This document shows positions 1-12,038 of a stretch of DNA of 60,000 bases, one piece after another (position 1 is the stretch's first letter; each line of letters opens with the position of its first letter). The notes beneath the pieces are model-generated. The model was not told the origin of the DNA. It was given only the letters and a program-made list of their open reading frames with translations, and made no database searches. A program made the position numbers and the translations under genes. Source of the DNA: Symsagittifera roscoffensis (lineage: Eukaryota > Xenacoelomorpha > Acoela > Convolutidae); the NCBI RefSeq assembly GCF_963678635.1, contig NC_087063.1:43850759-43910758 (forward strand), given 5' to 3'.

Positions 1-780
1 AAATTTGTATAAGCAAAAACTACCGTGCGTAAAAATTTCTGTTATTTTCTTCAAAATTTGCAACAGAAACCCCATCAATTATTTTTACTAGACTGCATTT
101 TTTTTCAAATCTCATCAAATTCTCGTCTTCTTAATCTGCTTCAAATTTTTGTCTCCTCAAATTTCAAGCGATCAAGTATACCGGATACGCAGAGTGGGTG
201 AGGTACTTGAGAAACATCTGAGGTTTCAATTTCTGTCGAAAGTCCACTTTAAGTTTTGTCACGTGTCTTGTTTTCACAGAAGTATTTGTTTTTTTCAAGA
301 CAACAATACCTCCGAATGATATAAGAAATGTCAAAAAAGAATAATTAAGATATCAAAATCGGTCTGGAAAAAGATCACCCGAGCACAAATACTCCGTCAT
401 TTTCTTTGAATAAGTCGGAACAACGAATTAATCATTTAAACGGATCTTTGGCGAAATCAATAAATGGCGAAATCAAATAAATGGATATTTTGAATGGATT
501 CTTTGTTGGTATTTTCCTGAATGTTTCCCATTTTTTCAATGATTTATCATTTGCTTAAAGGTTGTTTAAAATGTCATCACAATCATTATGCATGCTACAA
601 GTACACCTTTTAGACATTACCAATTCATTTCCAACTCTTCTGTTTTAATAACTCTCAATAATGAGATGTGTTCCTGAAGTTGTTAAAAAAAGTGATTTCA
701 TTGATCAAATGCGATGAAAATTTCTTCCTAACAAAAAACTTTATGTGTTTTATTTTCTTTTAAATTTCCCTGATTTTTCG
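1..780. other. AT-rich non-coding stretch
   Basis: No credible coding frame or RNA gene is visible. The only recognisable content is a partial reverse copy of a dispersed repeat at 288-424, listed separately. Confidence 0.6.
288..424 (-). repeat. Partial reverse copy of the hairpin-ended ~500-bp repeat
   Basis: Read on the minus strand, this segment matches the first ~135 bases of the repeat at 5866-6393: the TTCCGAC start, the 'ATTTGTGCTCG' block and the 'TATCATTCGGAGGTATTGTTG' region. The rest of the element is missing, so it is a truncated old copy. Confidence 0.7.
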
Positions 781-1440
781 GAGGATGTTCTTATTGAAGA
801 AATCTTCCCCAATGTGTTTGTATATACCGAGGTATAGGTTTTTGTTGTTGGAGGATGTCTATTGAAAAAATATTCTTGTAGTTTTTGTATAACTTTGTCG
901 TTTCATCAATTTATTGTTCGGAAGGTGTTCTTATTGAAAGAATCTACCCCTTGAGGATGTCCATTGAAGAAATATTCTTGTAGTTTTTGTATACCTTCAT
1001 CGTTTCTTTAAGTGGTTGCTCGGAAGGTGTTCTTATTGAAGGAATCTTCCCCTTGCATATCATGTTTTTGCCTCTTCTGTTCATTTTGAAGGATGTTCTT
1101 ATTGAAAAAATTCTCCCCAATGTGTTTTTATATACCAAGTTATAGGTTTTTGTTGTTGGAGGATGTCTATTGAAAAAGTATTCTTGTAGTTTTTATATAC
1201 CTTTATCGTTTCTTCAATTTATTGTTCGAAAGGTGTTTTTATTGAAAGAATCTTCCCCTTGAGGATGTCTATTAAAGAAATATTCTTGTAGTTTTTGTAT
1301 ACCTTTATCGTTCCTTCAAAATATTGTTCGGAAGGTGTTCTTTTTGAAGGAATCTTCCCCTTGCATATCATATGTTATCGCTCCTTCTGTTCTTTTTGAA
1401 GGATGTTCTTAATGAAAAAATATTTCTTTTATTTGGTCTA
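781..1440 (+). repeat. 309-bp tandem repeat, two copies plus a partial third
   Basis: Units begin near 781, 1090 and 1399. Each contains GGATGTTCTTATTGAA, then 'CCCCAATGTG' and 'TATAGGTTTTTGTTGTTGG'. Inside each unit the motif GGA-GTGTTCT-ATTGAA recurs several times, so the unit itself grew from a shorter repeat. Copies differ by scattered substitutions. No protein is encoded. Confidence 0.85.
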
Positions 1441-1503
1441 GGATTTTATTTTTAATTTAACCACCTTGTTTTGAGGGCACTGATTTTTCTGAAATTTTTT
1501 AGA

Positions 1504-2101
1504 ATGAACACTGTGCTGAAAAATATCACCACAATTGCAGAAGAACCAGTCAATCTCAACAGCCCGGAAGATCGTATGTGCGTCATCGGGGACTCAAACG
1601 GCAGGGACTTTTGGAAAACTTTCTCCGATGATTCAGAGTTCCACAAATATAAGTTGGATGTGAATGCAGTTGGTGGACGCAAAACTAGCGACCTAAAGCA
1701 TTTGGTGCGGTATGCCCAGAGATACAAATATGTTATTGTTTTTTTGGGGACAAATGATCTGAATTCGGTTGTCAGCGAAGAGAACATTTTAAATTGTATA
1801 CAAGATTTTATTAATCAGTTATTGAAATCGCCCCAACAAGAAGTTCGAATTGTTGGGCTGTTTTCCCGCAAAGATATAAAAAAAGATGCAGTTCATAGTT
1901 TCAAAAATAAATTGAAGGAACGCTTCTCCGCCGAATTTTTCCCATGTAAATTTGGTCAAAGGAAACCATTTCCTTGATCCATGTCCCTCTCACTTCAGTG
2001 CAGCGGGTCATTACGCCTTGAAGCAGTTACTTCAATTTATAAATTCTAGAGTAATGTATACGCCGAGTTTGAAACACTCGGAAACCTTTATTCAAAACTA
2101 A
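1504..2101 (+). pseudogene. SGNH/GDSL-hydrolase-like ORF with a frameshift near its end
   Basis: From the ATG at 1504 the frame runs to a TGA at 1975. It contains GDSN (block I, with the presumed nucleophile Ser) about 25 residues in, and GTND (block III Gly/Asn pair) in its middle. Block V, a D-P-C-P-S-H-F segment carrying the catalytic Asp and His pair, is encoded directly downstream but one frame over (from about 1976), and that frame ends at 2099-2101. So all three signature blocks of the SGNH esterase fold are present but split by one frameshift between about 1950 and 1975. A TTTTTTAG acceptor-like site lies just before the ATG, so this may be the last exon of a gene or of a transposon protein; some CR1/L2-type LINEs carry such an esterase domain, but no reverse transcriptase is adjacent. 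The substrate cannot be inferred. The frameshift may be real decay or a sequencing error. Confidence 0.7.
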
Positions 2102-2402
2102 ATCAAGGAGTATTTTTTTAACCATCATTTGTTACAAATAACACTCGGTTCTCGAACGATAATTTATCAGAAAATGAAAAATATATATATAGCAGCACGG
2201 ATGATCAATTTTATCTAGCATAGTTTTGAATAAATCGCTTCTAATGTAATAGTTTTATTGTAAAAATTATCGCTTTTCGTTGTAAGTTTATACTACTACC
2301 AGCATACCTTTTGTCCACCCTGGCTCAAAGTCAGCCTAAAACATCACATGGACTCCTCTGAGCACTTCGCATGTGAGTACCGCTTTTTAATTGAAAAAAA
2401 AA

Positions 2403-2462
2403 TATGTATGCATGTAAGTTTGGATGTATGTATGCATGTTTGTTTGCATGTTTCTATGTAGG
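2403..2462 (+). repeat. ATGT/ATGC simple repeat
   Basis: About 60 bases of TATG, CATG and TTTG tetranucleotides. The short frame across it (from 2424) is a by-product of this composition and is not called as a gene. Confidence 0.8.
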
Positions 2463-2707
2463 AAACAACTGTTGCATTGCTTACCACAAAAATGGCAGCT
2501 CAGTTTTCAGCTGCGAAGATGTTCTCGCAAAATAGTCCCGTTCAATCGAGTCCATATAACAGGACGTCGTCACCATTTTATCAAGCTGCTAATGGAAATA
2601 GAGAGAAGGCTAGTGAGCAATTTTTACGGTTCTTCTAATGTTTGCCCTCACTCCTGATTCTTAAAAGTAATGAACGTAGTGAAGACTCTTAAATAGGTCT
2701 TGTTGAT

Positions 2708-4335
2708 TTACTTTTTTTCAGCAAAAAATCTTAAAATTTATTCTGCCTCAAATTTACTTTTTCGCGGTTTAACTTTGGTTTTCTTTTACAGGTCTCGTTC
2801 TTCTGATGGGTCCTTTGTTCGTCACTCTAAGTTTCAACTCTTCTCAACTCAGTCGTCGGCCTCTCTATAGTTTGAACTGGACGCAACTCTTTTGCACTGG
2901 ACGCGACTTTAAATTAACGCAACTCTATTAAACAAAACCAACGATGAAAAGTTCTGTTTCTAATCAAGTCAATTGAAGTTTTGATTTCTATTATCAACCA
3001 ATTGAAACCAGTAATGAACATCTTCTTGATGATTGAAGTCGTGTTGATTTTTTCTCTTTGTGAAAAACATTATTTTCTGTTCAATTACTATTTTCTAGCA
3101 CTTTAACCTATTTAAGCATTATTTATTCTGTTCTAGAGCCTAGATTTAGAAAGTTATTGACCGGAAATATGATAAGAAAAAAGATTTTCTGCTTAGAAAT
3201 AGCCCAGGTTTAGAATTTTCCTTAACAGAATTTAGACAAGAAATAAGTTTTTTCTAAGCAAAAAAAATCATAAAATTTATTCTGCCTCAAATTTACTTTT
3301 TCGCGGTTTGACTTTGGTTTTCTTTTACAGATGTCGTTCTTCTGATGGGTCCTGTGTTCGTCACTCTAAGTTTCAACTCTTCTCAACTCAGTCGTCGGCC
3401 TCTCTACAGTTTGCATTGGACGCAACTCTTTTGCACTGGACGAGACTTTAAATTAACGCAACTCTTTAAACAAAACCAACGATGAAATGTTCTGTTTCTA
3501 ACCAATTCAATTGAAGTTTTGATTTCTATTATCAACCAATTGAAACTCGTAGTGAATATCTTCTTGATGATTGAAGTCTTGTTGATTTTTTTTCTTTGTG
3601 GAAAACATTATTTTCTGTTCAATTACTATTTTCTAGCAATTTAACCTATTTAAGCATTATTTCTTCTGTTCTAGAGCCTAGATTTAGAAAGTTATTGACC
3701 GGAAATTGGATAAGAAAAAAGGATTTTCTGCTTAGAAATAGCCCAGGTTTAGAATTTTTCTGAACAGAATTTAGACAAGAAATATGTTTTTTCTAAGCAA
3801 AAAAAAATCATAAAATTTATTCTGCCTCAAATTTACTTTTTCGCGGTTTGACTTTGGTTTTCTTTTACAGATGTCGTTCTTCTGATGGGTCCTGTGTTCG
3901 TCACTCTAAGTTTCAACTCTTCTCAACTCAGTCGTCGGCCTCTCTACAGTTTGCACTGGACGCAACTCTTTTGCACTGGACGCGACTTTAAATTAACGCA
4001 ACTCTTTTAAACAAAACCAACGATGAAATGTTCTGTTTCTAATCAAGTCAATTGAAGTTTTGATTTCTATTATCAACCAATTGAAATTCGTAGTGAATAT
4101 CTTCTTGATGATTGAAGTCTTGTTGATTTATTTTCTTTGTGGAAAACATTATTTTCTGTTCAATTACGATTTTCTAGCAATTTAACCTATTTAAGCTTTA
4201 TTTCTTCTGTTCTAGAGCCTGGATTTAGAAAGTTATTGACCGGAAATTGGATAAGAAATAAGTTTTTTTGGAATAGAAATAGCCCATATTAAGAAAATTT
4301 CTGAACAGAAATTAGATTAGAAAAAAGCTTTTTCT
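2708..4335 (+). repeat. 538-bp tandem repeat, three copies
   Basis: Copies start near 2721, 3258 and 3797 with 'AAAATTTATTCTGCCTCAAA' and run through 'CAGTCGTCGGCCTCTCTA', a direct pair of 'CACTGGACGCGACT'-like blocks and 'AACAAAACCAACGATGAAA'. The copies are very similar, with few substitutions, so the duplication is recent or homogenised. Each unit carries a CTTTTACAG acceptor-like site. No frame longer than about 70 codons is open, and none is shared by all copies. Confidence 0.9.
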
Positions 4336-4455
4336 GATTAGAAATAGCCCAGATTAAGAAAATTTCTGAACAGAAATTAGATTAGAAAAAAAGCTTTTTC
4401 TGATTAGAAATAGCCTAGATTTTGAAAATTTCTGACCAGAAATTGGATTAGAAAT
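4230..4455 (+). repeat. ~65-bp tandem subrepeats at the edge of the 538-bp array
   Basis: The block GAAATAGCCCA-GATT-AAGAAAATTTCTGAACAGAAATTAGATTAGAAA is repeated about three times with decay. It matches the tail of the 538-bp unit, so the array end was amplified on a shorter period. Confidence 0.75.
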
Positions 4456-5217
4456 AAAGTATCTATAGAAATTCCATACTATATTTAAACATTTCGCAAA
4501 GAATTCCTGACCAGAAATTGAGATCGGAAATTAAGTATTTCTTAACAGAATTAAAGAGTTTTCTCGGTGCGGGGAGCCATTTGATGAAATTCTGGAACAT
4601 TATTTTACATTCCTCCTCAATGGTTTCACCTTAGAAATTTCATTAAATCATCTCTGCAAAACTTCTGTATGATGACTTTTATGGTAATGGATAAATTTTT
4701 GGTCAGCCGCATTGCCGAATTGTTTGCGCATTTTTGTTTTTTGGTGTTTGCTTGTTAAAAGACTCATTTTTTTAAGCTGCGGTAGATTTGTTGTTCCATG
4801 CATTTTCCTGCTCTCCTCTTACTTTTTTATCTTCTCCACCAAGTTGTAATTGTTCTTTTGAACGCTTGAATCTATTCTTCTATGGTCATTGCAACGATTA
4901 GTAAATAATCTTTTTTGAGCAAAAAGAAATCAAATTTATGGAAATCAATTCGGCGGACCATTATTACTCACCATTTCTACTCAATTAGAAAGAGCGTTAG
5001 ACTAGTTTTGGTCCGTTTAATCTCTCTAATTTTTTTTTGAAGCAGCCAAAGGTTGGGTTAAGTGCAGACTTCTATCAATTGTTCTAATTTTGATCTGAAC
5101 TCAAAAAAACGAGTTGCCGGTTGCTGATTACAAAATTTTCTTTTTGTTGTCTTACAATTCAGGATGCTATCTGGGTGATGATAGATAGCAAAGGTTACAA
5201 CTAAGAGAAATCAAAAA
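4456..5217. other. Non-coding stretch, no features seen
   Basis: AT-rich unique-looking sequence. I see no coding frame, tandem repeat or RNA gene in it. Confidence 0.5.
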
Positions 5218-5605
5218 CTAGACTGCTCGTGTCAGGGCGAAGCTTTGAATGTTTCGACTGCCTTTTAAGGTCTATGGAGCAGTAATAATAAGAAAAAATT
5301 AAACTTTATTTTGAAAAAATGAAAAAAAAATTGAGCTTTTTTGTAAAAAGCATCCCCCGACGCCATATAAAGTAATTGTCCCTAATTGGCCGAAATGACA
5401 ATCTTTCACCAATTTTTAAACCCCCAGAACTTTACAAAAATGATCACAGGTCAAATATTTTTTCAATTTCAAGCTCACATAAAACATTGAATGATCAAAA
5501 AAATCAGTCAAAAACGGCGACTTACACAATTGAAATTTGTCTGAAGAAAATAAACCACTCTGAGCACAATTATTTTGTTATTTTCGTTACAAAAAGTCGG
5601 AACAA
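5218..5605 (-). repeat. Reverse copy of the hairpin-ended ~500-bp repeat
   Basis: Minus-strand copy: the tail (CTAGACTGCTCG, then a CAGGGCGAAG hairpin half) is at the left and the head (AAGTCGGAACA) at the right. In this orientation it faces the forward copies that follow, giving a large interrupted inverted repeat. The ORF at 5376-5729 runs across the element and is not a gene. Confidence 0.8.
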
Positions 5606-5865
5606 AAAATTAGCGACGTTCCTTTTTGGGACTGCAATTTTTCATTTTATATCAAAATGGAAGTCAATTCCGACCTCTACAAAAAATTCGGCTCCAATAA
5701 GGAACGTATTTTTGTTGAGGCCAGTATAGGTTTCCATTTTGTGATAAAATGAAATAAGGAAATTTCTCATCCATTGACTAAATGCCTGCGGCCGAACTTT
5801 ACGTGTTTAAATGTGTGAACTGAACATAAGAGCGGAGTGAAGAAGCTAAGGAGAAAATCTTATTG

Positions 5866-6393
5866 TTCCGACTTTCGATACGAAAGTAACGGAATATTTG
5901 TGCTCGGGGTGGGTTTTTTTTTCTTCAGACAAATTTCGTCTTTTTAACTAGCCATTTTTGACGGAATTTTTTATATCATTCGGAAGGTATTGTTGTTCTG
6001 AGCTCAAATTTGAAAAGATATTTCAGCTGTGATCATTTTTCGTAAAGTTACGGGGGTTTAAAGATTGCCATTTTGGCCAACTTGGGACAATTAACGCGCG
6101 ATATATTTCGCGCTATTAACGCGTAAGCGGAGAGTTAATCCGTCTTAGAACTCGTTCCAAATTGGTTAAAAGAAGCTTATTTGCCATAATTGGTTTGTTA
6201 CAAGGAGCGAAATCTATCCTTTTGTACTTTATATGGCGTGTGGGGGGATGATTTTCATAAAAAATTTTCACATTTCAGAAAAAAAAAATTCTTTTGTTTT
6301 ATTTCATTGAAATTATTAATGTTATTACTGCTCCATAAACCTTAAAAGGCAGTCGGAACATTCAGGGCTTCGCCCTGATACGAGCAGTCTTGT
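5866..6393 (+). repeat. Hairpin-ended ~500-bp dispersed repeat, forward copy 1
   Basis: The head is TTCCG-ACTTTCG-ATA-CGAAAGT-AACGGAA, a perfect small hairpin. The body includes 'AATTAACGCGCGATATATTT'. The tail is the hairpin CAGGGC-TTCG-CCCTG followed by ATACGAGCAGTCTTG. No open frame. The layout (hairpin a few bases from the 3' end, end followed by T) recalls Helitron-type or fold-back non-autonomous elements, but this is inference. Confidence 0.8.
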
Positions 6394-6398
6394 TTCTT

Positions 6399-6872
6399 TT
6401 TATTCCGACTTTCGAAGAAAACGGAATATTAGCGCTCGGTGTGATTTTTTTTATTCAGTCAATTTTTACCGGTCAAAATAATAATTTTCAACACAAATTT
6501 TTTATACCCGATTGAAGATATTGACTTCCTGAGTTCAAATGTAAAAAGATACTTTACCTCTTTTTTTTGTAAAGTTTTGGGGGTTCGAAAATGTTCTGGA
6601 CTAAATTATGCTCGCTTGGAAGAGTTTATTGATAAGGCTGAGAGCGTAACGCAAATTAATTATGAGTGGCGAAAAATCCCGTACAACAAAATCGTTCCAA
6701 ATTGAATTGAGGCTAGCTAAATGGTCGTATTAACTTTGTACGACTCAGAATTTTAATCTTTGATATTCTCCAAATTGTATCGGTTTTCATTATTTTCTTT
6801 TCACAAAAACTATTCGATATGAATTAAGGGACAGTCTGAACATTCAGAGTTACGAGCAGTCTTGTTGTTCCG
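6399..6872 (+). repeat. Hairpin-ended repeat, forward copy 2 (diverged)
   Basis: It starts with TTCCGACTTTCGAAGAAAACGG, so the head hairpin is damaged, and ends with ACATTCAGAGTTACGAGCAGTCTTG, so the tail hairpin is lost. It is joined to its neighbours by only a few bases, making a head-to-tail trimer. Confidence 0.75.
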
Positions 6873-7373
6873 ACTTTCGATACGAAAGTGACGGAATATT
6901 TGTGCTCGCTGTGGGTTTTCTTCAGACAAATTTCGACTTTTTAACTAGCCATTTTTGACGGAATTTTCTTATATCATTCAAATGGTATTGTTGTCCTGAG
7001 CTTAAATTTGAGAAGATTTTTCAACTGTGATCATTTTTTCTAAAGTTTTTCTAGAGTTTAAAGATTGCAAATTTGGGACTATTAACGCGCGATATATTTC
7101 GCGTTATTAATGCGTAAGCGGAGACCTAATCCGTCTTTGAAATCGTTCCAAATTGGTTGAGATAAGCTTATTTGCCATAATTGTTTTGTTACAATGAGCG
7201 AAATCTATTCTTTTAAGCTTTATATGGAGTGTGGGGGGATGATTTCATTTAAAAAATTTCTAATTTTAGAAAAAAAAATTTACATTGAATTTTTTTATGT
7301 TACTGCTGCTCGATAAACCTGAAAAGGCAGTCGGAACATTCAGGGCTTTGCCCTGATACGAGCAGTCTTGTTT
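6873..7373 (+). repeat. Hairpin-ended repeat, forward copy 3
   Basis: Both the head hairpin and the tail hairpin (CAGGGCTTTGCCCTG) are present, and the body closely follows copy 1. It follows copy 2 head-to-tail with a three-base junction. Confidence 0.8.
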
Positions 7374-9160
7374 TATTAGTTATTGAAATATCAAAAATTT
7401 GCAATTTTTAGGTTGTGCATCTTCGCTGGCACCAAATTAATATAAAAAGTTCCGCAGAGTAGCATATCAAGCTAACCCGTTTACTTGGTAAGCAGTGCCG
7501 TCTGGTTGCTGAAACTTGGTCAAAAAAGCATAAAGAATGAATAGTGTATTCGAACAATTCGATTTCTCCTGTTTGCTCAATGTTGGATAATACAAAATTG
7601 GCTAGCTAAAATTTAGTTCACTCAGAAAAACGAAGAAAAGATGGTATGAATGAATTAATTTTCAATTTGTTATAAATGAACGTTGGTTTCATTTGACATT
7701 CCAGTTTTTGAAAGTTAAAATTCAATTTCTTTCCGGTCGTGTCTGCTAAAAACATCTACAAAAACTTTAAGTATTAAAAAAATAACGTTTTCGAAGATGA
7801 CTTTAATGTTGTTTACCTCATATCTTCCGACCACATTAACAAACTACTTCCAGTTTTAGGAAACAACAATTTTTTATTATGAATATCATCTGAAGAACTT
7901 ATTTGCATAGCAACTTTTTTCTGTGTTTTGTGATTATACGCAGGTTCTGACATAGCTTAAAATAAAAAGTATTGACAAAAAGTAAGTTTAAATTACTTTG
8001 ACAACAAAAGTTTTTTTGTTGAACTTTTGTGATGATGCTTGAACTGAAAATATAGGAATCAGTAAAAGGCAAAACAAAAAATTCAAGTTGAATCTTGCAA
8101 CTTTGGAATTTATTTTCTGTACAAGACTGGACTGAAACTGTTGATCTGAACAATTATATTTGAGGAATTTGCGGTAGAATTTAAATGTTCTTGTCACAGG
8201 AACCCCTAGATCTCGAAAACTTGAAAGGTTTTCTCTAAAACTTCTAGGATTGTTGTATTTAAATCTCCTCAACTGATTTTTGCTGGTTGCAACTTTCTGA
8301 AAACATTACAGTTGAATTGAACGGAATATCATCAAAATAGAGTGTCAATGTCACTAGATTTGTGTTGTCTTAGTTTGAAGAACCTAAAAAATCAAGCCAG
8401 TTTTTCTCAACACAGATTAAATTTTTTTGCGATCCAAATTTTGGTCGAAAAAAAATTGATGCGCTACCAAATATGACTACGGACAGAAACTTTTTGATTT
8501 AGTCAAAATCAGGAAGAAAGAAACACATTTTTTTGCCTTTTCATCCTTCACTCCACTTCGTGAAGTGCTCGGAACAATACAAAAAAAATCAGATGGAGTT
8601 CAAAATTTTGAGTGCACTTTTTACTTTTTCCCCTTCACTGAGATAGATTAGTCTGGAAAGCAAAATTATGTGGAAAAAAAATCCAGAAGAAAACACAACA
8701 AATCAAATTTCGTCCGTAGTCGTTGAGTCTTTTTGGAAAAACAGTCTATGATCATGATTTTTTTATTTCTCTCGATTAGAGCTCATTTCCTTTTTGATTT
8801 ACTGTACATTGAATATATAATGTAAATTTATAGAATATACTTGGAACATTTCAGCTTCTGAATTCAGTTTTGATATCTGACGGAAAGCTTACAACAATTT
8901 GTTATATTGTCATAAGTTTATGGATTTTTCAAAACATTTTTTGAGAGGAAAAACAATTTTTTAACGATTTCATTTAATGTTATCGAATACATTTTCCAAG
9001 GTCAATCAAAGCTAAAAACAAATTAAAAAAACCAAGGGAACCTTTTCCACATACGATTTTGCAGAGCAAAATTTTATAAAAAATCATCGGCTACATTACC
9101 CGGGGAAAACTTGGATTTTGAATTTGGCAGTGTAAATTTTTATAAAGGACCAAAAATTCA
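7374..9160. other. Non-coding stretch, no features seen
   Basis: Mostly AT-rich sequence without a recognisable gene. A short inverted repeat, CACTTCGTGAAGTG, lies near 8555 next to CTCGGAACAA and may be a scrap of the hairpin-ended repeat. The overlapping minus-strand frames around 7899-8272 show no recognisable motif. Confidence 0.5.
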
Positions 9161-9168
9161 AACTGAGT

Positions 9169-11640
9169 GTGCATAGCTTTTTAGGCACTATGATAGATTT
9201 TTGCATTTTTCCAAAAATCAAATCAATAAGAGACCCTTTTCTCCCAGACATCAAACCAAAAAAAAAGACAAAAATTCATTTCTTACTGACTACAAAATCT
9301 TCACAAACGACCGTAGAACAACAAAAACTAAAGCAACAAAACATGGCGATACACATATCGCAGTTAAACCTGAAATCTCTTTTGTAAAAACAAACTATGA
9401 GCTTTTGGATGGCTTGATAGCTCAAAATCAAACTCCCAGTCTATTCCACTTTTGCGGCCTCTACAGCGCATCAATGCCAAGCACCTATTGTCATAGTTGC
9501 ATTAGAATTTTTCACTCTTCATAAGAGGTGAAATTTCTCTCCTTCAGTTAAACTGCTCAAAAACTTATATTACATGAGAGTAAGTTTTAATGCCAATACC
9601 TGGTCATTGATGCAGTCAACAGATTCAAATTTGCAGAATAAAATGAACATGATGATGGATTTCAATCAAGAGCAACATATTCAAACAATTAAGGGCAGAC
9701 ATGACATTTTTTTATGTAAACAATTGAACCTTTTTCGAGACGCAAAGGTTGATTTGAGAACAAACTCTGTATTTAGCCAACAACGCAAAAAAACTTATCC
9801 GACCACAATTTTTTATGACCTTAAATATCATGACAACAGACTCACCATGTATCAAAGTTTTTGTAAGGAACCATGTGATTTCGAGTTTTCTCCATCAGAA
9901 CTGGCGACTGGGTGAAGCTTGAACAGTAATTTTTATATAAGTCTTTTCAGCCATGCTGCTAAATCACGTTCGATCAACTTGTAGAAAGGTTTATAAATCT
10001 ATTCAAACGAGAAAATCATTCACCGACAGACTTGTTCCTAGGGAATACACAGCCAACATCAAAATCGATGAAAAAGTTAACAATTATAAGTCGACAAGCG
10101 ATAAATCGGCCCAGCAAATCAAGAAAGACAAAATTGATCAAAATAAAAGAAGAACTTAGATGACAAGTAAATCAAGAGGATCAGCAAGGCTTCGAGGCCA
10201 AAAAAATTTGGGAAACTGCATAAATACTTGAAAATTACAAGAAAACCACCGCCTTTGTGTTTTACGACCGCCTTTGTATTGGAAAGAAAAAGTGGCTTTA
10301 GGCGACTGATACAAAACAAATTTGTTCATTGATCATTTTCAAAACGTGTTCAAAACACTTGATCTTGAAGTTTGCGGTCTCAACAACAGCACAGTTTTTT
10401 GATCATCAAAAGCATTGATTTCTTGCGTGACAAATAAAAAAAAAACGAAAAACTTGAAGACTAACAAAGCTAAGAGACCAAATAAATGTATCTTATTTAG
10501 GCTAGCAAATGGTCCGAAAAAGTCAGTTGACTTTTTTTTCAACACAATCACAATTAAAAACTCATGTCCGGTCATCTGGAAAAAGAAGTAAATGGCCAAT
10601 AATCATAGGTGATTACAAACAATCAGTAATCAGTTATCGTGTTTTTTTTTACTCGAGGTCGAAAATCTTTGAAGCATTCGTATTTGACAAATTGTTAGCT
10701 CAATTATTTAGACTGTTCCATCAAAATCCTTTTAGATATTGATTCAGAGGATCTACAACACTTCAAACGAAAAAATTTCTTGACAAAAACATAACCATAT
10801 AGAAGATATCAAAGCTAATCTCCTCTTGGCTGCATACACCGAATTTGAAAAAGCTTTTAACATAGTTAAACATAGTTTTTTGATCAAAAAAAAATATCAA
10901 AAATTGGTATTGGTGGAAACTCCGCAAACACATTTTTTTGAGTGCTGCCTGCAAAAATGTAGAAACGAATTCGTAGCAGAAACCATTTCAGCGACTGGCT
11001 ATATATTACTAGTGGTGTTCCTCGAGGATCAATAATGTACCCATTATTGTTTCTCTGATTCATCAATGATCTACCAACTAAGTTAAATTCCAAATGCTTT
11101 GGCTATGTGGATGATCACCAGCTTCTAGCAGCAAACCCATCAGAGTTACAAATGATATTCCTCAGTAAATGGTATAAAATAAGTACATGAGTCTGTATTT
11201 AACAAAATCTCAAAAGTTGGTCTCCAAAATGTTTTCTGATTAACATAAAGCATAAAATCTGGGCAGCTCTGGGCAACGGTTTTCAAAAACCGTAGGAGCA
11301 TTCTAGCAAACAAAATCAAACTTATCAAAGTAGGCATCCGTGTCATCAAAAATGAAAGTCCACTGTGGCTATATTTTAGCAGAGATATCGAACGGTCTGA
11401 CTTCTGGAACAAACAATATAAAGCTCAAATCAGTTTAAAGAGTTTAAAAAAAGCGAGTAGATGGGATCCTCAATTAACTAAAAATCTCCTACATCTATAT
11501 ACTCAAAAAACTGTGCCACGAGATGCATTATCTCATTTTTCCCACAAAATTGCGATTAACATATACGACCTGCAATATCTACAACTATGTGACGTCATGT
11601 CCAGATAACTCAGTTACGACTCAATAGGTGTCGAGAAAAG
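9169..11640 (+). mobile_element. Decayed non-LTR (LINE) retrotransposon
   Basis: Fragments of a LINE ORF2 appear in the expected order across many frameshifts and stops. Near 9355-9450 is an endonuclease-like start (SQLNLKSL, then in another frame KTNYELLDGLIAQNQ). At 9574-9915 is a middle endonuclease-like piece. Near 10440-10600 is the pre-RT segment NKAKRPNK...LANGPKK. At 10600-11150 is the reverse transcriptase. Downstream, 11160-11600 holds only weak C-terminal traces. No poly-A tail or target duplication is visible and the assembly gap follows, so the true 3' end is unknown. The element is long dead. Confidence 0.8.
10437..11150 (+). pseudogene. LINE reverse transcriptase remnant
   Basis: Recognisable RT blocks in order: GDYKQSVIS...SKIFEAFVFDKLL (the NYRPIS...KIFE block), then EFEKAFNIVKHSFLIKK (catalytic Asp of block A replaced by Glu), then SGVPRGSI (block B), FINDLP, and YVDD (active-site block C) near 11100. 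At least three frameshifts and one in-frame stop separate the blocks. The family is the CR1/jockey/L2 type by general form; a finer placement is not possible by eye. Confidence 0.85.
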
Positions 11641-11838
11641 CTTTCCGTATCCTCAATTAACGAAACGAAACCGAAGCGAAACCGAAACAATTTTTGATGA
11701 AGAGCGCCTTTTGTTTCAACAAACTCTCAGGCTTAATCTTGGAGTTGACCTAATACTGGTGTAAATAACCTGTGAAGTTTAAATAACTTAGACAGCGTTA
11801 GAAGTTTGCGAATTTCAGTTTACGCCAACACCCAAATA

Positions 11839-12038
11839 NNNNNNNNNNNNNNNNNNNNNNNNNNNNNNNNNNNNNNNNNNNNNNNNNNNNNNNNNNNNNN
11901 NNNNNNNNNNNNNNNNNNNNNNNNNNNNNNNNNNNNNNNNNNNNNNNNNNNNNNNNNNNNNNNNNNNNNNNNNNNNNNNNNNNNNNNNNNNNNNNNNNNN
12001 NNNNNNNNNNNNNNNNNNNNNNNNNNNNNNNNNNNNNN
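11839..12038. other. Assembly gap (200 N)
   Basis: Exactly 200 unknown bases, probably a nominal scaffold gap. By comparison of the two LTRs, about 174 bases of the left LTR of the following retroelement should lie here. Confidence 0.98.

Noticed and set aside
7899-8272. Two overlapping minus-strand frames (84 and 94 codons)
   Set aside because: They overlap in different frames, are Phe/Lys-rich as expected from AT-rich DNA, and show no motif.
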